This document shows positions 52,481 through 55,254 of a DNA stretch of 55,254 nt, in pieces (position 1 is the stretch's first letter; each line of letters begins with the position of its first letter). The stretch is from NCBI GenBank assembly GCA_014239275.1, contig JAAZZF010000104.1:1-55254 (forward strand). Direction: 5' to 3'. A program made the translations under genes and the position numbers. Under the pieces are notes generated by a model. It made no database searches and was not told where the DNA came from. It was given only the letters and a program-made list of their open reading frames with translations. Source of the DNA: Flavobacteriaceae bacterium (GTDB taxonomy: Bacteria > Bacteroidota > Bacteroidia > Flavobacteriales > Flavobacteriaceae).

Positions 52481-53299
52481 ATGCGGCTTAAAACTATATT
52501 AATTTGTTCTATTTTTTTTCTATCAAATTTAGTTTCTGGTCAAGACTCCTTAGGAAACAATTCCCCTTTTATAAGCTCATCATTTGATTCCTTTAAACAG
52601 GGGGAATGGCTAAAGTTTAGGGTCCATTATGGAATTTTTAATGCAAGTTATGCTACAATTGATCTAAAAGAAGATTTATTAAATGACAAAAAAGTTTTCA
52701 GATCAATAGCTATTGGACGAACAACTGGAATTGCCAGAATTTTTTTTAGACTTGATGATATTTATGAAAGTTACTTTGATAAAAACATTGTTAAACCTTT
52801 AAAATCAAAAAGGAATATTTATGAAGGGGGTTATACAAAAAATGTTGAAATTGAATATGACTATAACAATAAAATTGCAATAGTAAATAATATTAAAAAC
52901 AATACAATTCGAAAAGTTCCTATTAAGGAAAATGTTCAGGATATAATATCTACATTTTACTTTCTAAGAAATCATTTTGATGTTAGTAAACTAAAAATAA
53001 ATGACTTTATTAAAATAACCATGTTTTTTGATGCTGACAATTATAATTTTAAAATGAAGTTTTTAGGATATGAGAATATAAAAACAAAATTTGGGACAGT
53101 TAATTGTTCTAAATTTAGACCATATATTGAATCCGGTCGAGTTTTTAGAGATAGTGAAAGTTTAACCCTTTGGGTTAGCAATGACAAAAATAAAATTCCA
53201 ATAAAAATTGAAGCTGAATTAAGAATAGGGTCAATTGAAGCAGATTTAGAAGGATTCAAGGGGCTTAAGTTTCCGTTTAAAATTATAATAAATGAATAA
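52481..53299 (+). CDS. DUF3108 domain-containing exported protein
   Basis: A 272-aa protein with a signal peptide (residues 1-21, ending VSGQ). The mature part is beta-rich: GEWLKFRVHYGIFNASYATIDL at the start and KTKFGTVNCSKFRPYIESGRVFRDSESLTLWVS near the end are typical of DUF3108, a family of unknown function that may form a beta-barrel or lipocalin-like fold. The M23 gene overlaps its end by 8 bases, so the two exported proteins are probably coupled in expression and envelope function. Confidence 0.85.
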   Translation: MRLKTILICSIFFLSNLVSGQDSLGNNSPFISSSFDSFKQGEWLKFRVHYGIFNASYATIDLKEDLLNDKKVFRSIAIGRTTGIARIFFRLDDIYESYFDKNIVKPLKSKRNIYEGGYTKNVEIEYDYNNKIAIVNNIKNNTIRKVPIKENVQDIISTFYFLRNHFDVSKLKINDFIKITMFFDADNYNFKMKFLGYENIKTKFGTVNCSKFRPYIESGRVFRDSESLTLWVSNDKNKIPIKIEAELRIGSIEADLEGFKGLKFPFKIIINE

Positions 53300-54545
53300 A
53301 TTTTATCTGCTTATAGTTTTCATATTTCTTATTAATTCCTGTAATAAAACTCCAAGGGATAAGGCTCCCGCTATAATAAAAGAAAAAATCATAAAACAAT
53401 TTGGCTATACTCTAAACGATTATTATGTTGTTAAAGACACGGTTAAAAATGGTGATTCATTTGGCACTATTCTTGAAAAAAATAACTTATTTTATCCGCA
53501 AATTTATAATATCGTTCAGAAGGCAAAACAAGTTTATGATGTTAGAAAAATCAATATTGGAAACCCTTATACTATTTTGTTTTCAAAAGATTCTTTAAGA
53601 TCTCCTGAGTTATTTGTATATCAACCCAACCTAATTGAATATGTTTTGGTTTCATTAAATGATTCCCTCTGGGCTGAAAAAAAAGCCAAAGCAGTAAAGC
53701 TGGTAAAATTTGAAGCTGAAGGCACAATAACAAGTTCTCTTTCTGAAACGATGGAAGAAAAAAAATTATCTCCATTGCTATCCCATGAACTTTCTGAAAT
53801 ATATGCTTGGACTATTGATTTCTTTCGTCTTGAAAAAGGAGATAATTTTAAAATTATATACACAGGGAAATATGTAGATGATTCAATATATGTTGGTTTA
53901 AACAGAATTCATTCTGCTTATTTTGAGCATAGAAAAACCCCTTTTTATGCTATTGAATTTGAAACAGACCCAAAAAGAGGAATTTTTGAATATTTTGATG
54001 AAAAAGGGAAAAACTTAAGAAGAGCTTTTTTAAGATCTCCTGTTCAATTTAGTCGAATTTCATCCAGATATAATCTTAAAAGAAAGATAGCATATTATGG
54101 GTATAGGGTTAGGGCTCATAAAGGAACAGATTTTTCTGCTCCTGTTGGAACAGCAATTAGAGCTACTGCAAGCGGAACGGTAACAAAATCAAGCTACACT
54201 CGTTCTAATGGAAACTATGTAAAAATTAAACATAATGGAACATATTCGACTCAATATCTTCACATGGATAAAAGAGGAGTCAAAGTTGGTCAATTTGTAA
54301 AACAAGGTGATTATATTGGAACCGTCGGCATGACAGGAAATACTTCTGGTCCTCATGTTTGCTACAGGTTTTGGAAAAATGGAAGGCAAGTTGATCCATT
54401 AAGACAGAAGCTTCCTGAAGCAAAGCCCATTTCACAAAACTTAAAAGATAAATACTTAACTTACATGAAGCCTGTAAAGGAACAGCTTGATTCTATAGGA
54501 TCAAATGTTAACTTTGTAAAGAATTCAATAGCCAACAATAAATAG
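53292..54545 (+). CDS. M23 family metallopeptidase-like lipoprotein, variant zinc site
   Basis: A 417-aa lipoprotein (lipobox LINSC, Cys-17). A LysM/OapA-like region is at about 45-110 (VKNGDSFGTILEKNN), followed by a middle domain and the LytM/M23 domain at about 270-370. Zinc ligands H276 and D280 (HKGTDFSAPVG) and His 324 (QYLHMD) and 355 are present, but the usual third zinc ligand, the second His of GPHxH, is Cys-357 (GPHVCYRFWKNG). M23 enzymes cut peptidoglycan cross-links in the periplasm; here activity could be retained with Cys as ligand, or lost. It overlaps DUF3108 and is followed directly by pgi. Confidence 0.9.
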   Translation: MNKFYLLIVFIFLINSCNKTPRDKAPAIIKEKIIKQFGYTLNDYYVVKDTVKNGDSFGTILEKNNLFYPQIYNIVQKAKQVYDVRKINIGNPYTILFSKDSLRSPELFVYQPNLIEYVLVSLNDSLWAEKKAKAVKLVKFEAEGTITSSLSETMEEKKLSPLLSHELSEIYAWTIDFFRLEKGDNFKIIYTGKYVDDSIYVGLNRIHSAYFEHRKTPFYAIEFETDPKRGIFEYFDEKGKNLRRAFLRSPVQFSRISSRYNLKRKIAYYGYRVRAHKGTDFSAPVGTAIRATASGTVTKSSYTRSNGNYVKIKHNGTYSTQYLHMDKRGVKVGQFVKQGDYIGTVGMTGNTSGPHVCYRFWKNGRQVDPLRQKLPEAKPISQNLKDKYLTYMKPVKEQLDSIGSNVNFVKNSIANNK

Positions 54546-55254
54546 ATGTCCTTAAAAAAAGTAAACCCTGCCAAAACATCTTCATGGAAAGCTTTGGAAT
54601 CTCATTTCAATGAAATAAAAAATATTGAAATAAAAGACTTCTTTAAAAACAATAATAGGGCAAATGATTTAACAATTTATTGGGATAAATTTACTGTTGA
54701 CTTTTCAAAGAATAGACTGAATGATAAAACCCTTCATTTACTTTTCAACTTGGCAAAAGAATGTGATTTGGAAAATTCTATTAAAAAACAATTTAAAGGA
54801 GAAAAAATAAATCAAACTGAAAACAGAGCTGTTTTACATACTGCTGTTAGGGCTAGTAGTAAAGAAAAAATCTTTGTTGATGACACAAATATTGTCCCTT
54901 CCATTATTGAGTCTAGAGTTAAAATCAAAAATTTTACTGATGATGTTCTTTCTGAGAAAATAACAGGCTCAACAAATAAAGCATTTACGGATATTGTTAA
55001 CATAGGAATTGGAGGTTCTGATCTAGGTCCTATTATGATTGTTGATGCTTTAAAATATTATAACTCTAGACTTAATCCACATTTTGTTTCTAATGTGGAT
55101 GGGGATCATGTTCTAGAAATTTTAAAAAAAATAAATCCTGAAACCACTCTTTTTATAATTGTTTCCAAGACTTTCAAAACTCAAGAAACTCTCTCAAATG
55201 CAAATACTATAAAAAAATGGCTTATCTCAAAATTGGGAGAAAAAAGTGTTCAAA
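54546..55254 (+). CDS. pgi: glucose-6-phosphate isomerase, 3' end cut by window
   Basis: The first 236 codons of a glycolytic enzyme that interconverts glucose-6-phosphate and fructose-6-phosphate. It begins at ATG 54546, directly after the M23 stop codon, as MSLKKVNPAKTSSWKALESH. Family features are ENRAVLHTAVRA, the sugar-phosphate loop NIGIGGSDLGPIM, and TTLFIIVSKTFKTQET. The C-terminal catalytic His and Lys lie outside the window. No frameshift is present up to the edge. Confidence 0.95.
   Translation, partial: MSLKKVNPAKTSSWKALESHFNEIKNIEIKDFFKNNNRANDLTIYWDKFTVDFSKNRLNDKTLHLLFNLAKECDLENSIKKQFKGEKINQTENRAVLHTAVRASSKEKIFVDDTNIVPSIIESRVKIKNFTDDVLSEKITGSTNKAFTDIVNIGIGGSDLGPIMIVDALKYYNSRLNPHFVSNVDGDHVLEILKKINPETTLFIIVSKTFKTQETLSNANTIKKWLISKLGEKSVQ

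Overview
This is a strongly AT-rich, gene-dense bacterial chromosome segment, and everything in it fits a free-living, probably marine member of the Flavobacteriia (Bacteroidota). The evidence is a complete MoxR/DUF58/BatABCDE aerotolerance-type operon, eukaryote-like class Ia ribonucleotide reductase, a SusC-like-era TonB receptor architecture with a CarboxypepD_reg-like N-terminus, a type-2 isoleucyl-tRNA synthetase, Bacteroidota-type M23, DUF3108, DUF1080 and DUF3109 proteins, weak ribosome binding sites, and repeated matches to the Bacteroidota -7 promoter element TAnnTTTG just upstream of genes. No tRNA, rRNA, insertion sequence, prophage, CRISPR array or attachment site was seen; it looks like core chromosome rather than an island.

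Layout. 1-4591: the end of an RND efflux adaptor and its permease. 4627-7013: aspS, a hotdog thioesterase and a small membrane protein. 7094-9112: a cold-shock gene facing tadA and dgt across a shared terminator. 9265-12623: an outer-membrane barrel and a PiT-PhoU-like transporter, translationally coupled. 12639-16128: nrdB-nrdA. 16352-21508: DUF3109, MarC, dCMP deaminase, HupE-like, DjlA-like, bacilliredoxin and an orphan sensor kinase. 21842-25095: serine hydrolase, double ABC ATPase and a small membrane protein. 25213-28177: gpsA, pheS, a small conserved protein and cvpA. 28157-36982: the nine-gene moxR-DUF58-batX-batA-batB-batC-batD-batE block on the minus strand. 37085-39858: nadD-gmk-yicC plus a DUF1080 lipoprotein. 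39956-45751: a trans-sulfuration enzyme, glutamate dehydrogenase, recO and a TonB-dependent receptor. 45806-50250: ileS, a TraR/DksA-like protein and lspA. 50253-55254: a small membrane protein, uvrC, DUF3108, an M23 lipoprotein and the start of pgi.

Themes. Nucleotide handling is well represented (nrdAB, dgt, dCMP deaminase, gmk). Three aminoacyl-tRNA synthetases (aspS, pheS, ileS) are scattered through the window. The largest coordinated unit is the Bat operon, in which an AAA ATPase and VWA/DUF58 proteins with membrane anchors probably form an envelope complex.

Most notable observations: ileS carries GIHH in place of the HIGH signature (the swapped form described for mupirocin-hyper-resistant type-2 enzymes); batC contains twelve perfect-length 12-bp repeats encoding Lys-Lys-Asp-Asp; the only good minus-strand terminator downstream of pheS lies beyond gpsA, implying a long antisense 3' end; the 333-bp gap before the serine hydrolase carries A/T tracts phased at about one helical turn; the M23 lipoprotein has Cys in place of its third zinc-ligand His; and promoter matches relocate several start codons. 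I did not find an obviously new defence or mobile system.
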